Positions 20,789-20,857 of a stretch of DNA of 20,857 bases are shown here, one piece after another. Position 1 is the stretch's first letter, and each line of letters starts with the position of its first letter. Source of the DNA: Plakobranchus ocellatus (Eukaryota; Mollusca; Gastropoda; Plakobranchidae); contig BLXT01002238.1 of the NCBI GenBank assembly GCA_019648995.1, forward strand, positions 2,334,902 to 2,355,758, read 5' to 3'. A model generated the notes under the pieces. The model worked only from the letters and a program-made list of their open reading frames with translations, was not told the origin of the DNA and made no database searches. A program made the translations under genes and the position numbers.

Positions 20789-20857
<69 letters not shown>
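20641..20857. repeat. Compound AAT/AGC/AGT microsatellite reaching the window end
   Basis: The sequence passes from AAT-rich units (about 20660-20700) through AGC units (20703-20727) into a long run of AGT/TAG units, interrupted near 20760-20790, up to the last base. No coding context is visible. Confidence 0.97.

Noticed and set aside
1-20857. CRISPR array, rRNA, tRNA or bacterial operon
   Set aside because: No regularly spaced repeats, no conserved rRNA blocks and no complete tRNA cloverleaf were seen. The window is clearly eukaryotic.

Overview
This is an AT-rich eukaryotic window. It shows spliced exons with GT-AG introns, long introns, many homopolymers and microsatellites, and several decayed retrotransposons. 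It has no bacterial operon structure. The host is probably an invertebrate animal. The only host gene I can support is a DHRS4-type dehydrogenase, and its introns carry RTE-like LINEs and a DIRS-like element. That mix occurs in molluscs, cnidarians, echinoderms and other invertebrates, and the sequence alone does not settle the phylum.

The main content is one complete coding sequence on the minus strand, spread over 3245-19580. It is a peroxisomal short-chain dehydrogenase/reductase of the DHRS4 family. I assembled it by eye from nine coding exons that join in frame to 255 residues. It has the cofactor-binding TASTEGIG motif, the full Asn-Ser-Tyr-Lys catalytic tetrad and a C-terminal SRL peroxisomal targeting signal. 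A strong 3' splice site lies one base before the ATG, so at least one 5' leader exon (or a trans-spliced leader) is missing from this reading.

The introns hold mobile-element remains. Intron 8 (3360-8165) contains two 5'-truncated RTE-like LINEs on the minus strand, each bounded by a candidate target-site duplication (9 bp and 13 bp), and a short plus-strand LINE relic. Intron 4 (14745-17009) contains a decayed DIRS-like tyrosine-recombinase retrotransposon, with recognisable RNase H and recombinase parts. The RNase H part includes a 181-bp tandem duplication. Intron 5 may hold a foldback-element end.

Downstream of the gene (1-3240) there is a weak LINE reverse-transcriptase relic near the left edge, a poly-A tract broken by four N's, and a 57-bp tandem repeat. 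Upstream (19582-20857) there is no recognised gene. The window ends inside a long compound AAT/AGC/AGT microsatellite.

I found no convincing new biological system. The most informative items are the DIRS relic with its internal duplication, the two RTE insertions with their stop codons merged into (TGA)n tails, the 24-nt microexon, and the unseen 5' exon. Most of the open reading frames that can be drawn in this AT-rich sequence are chance.
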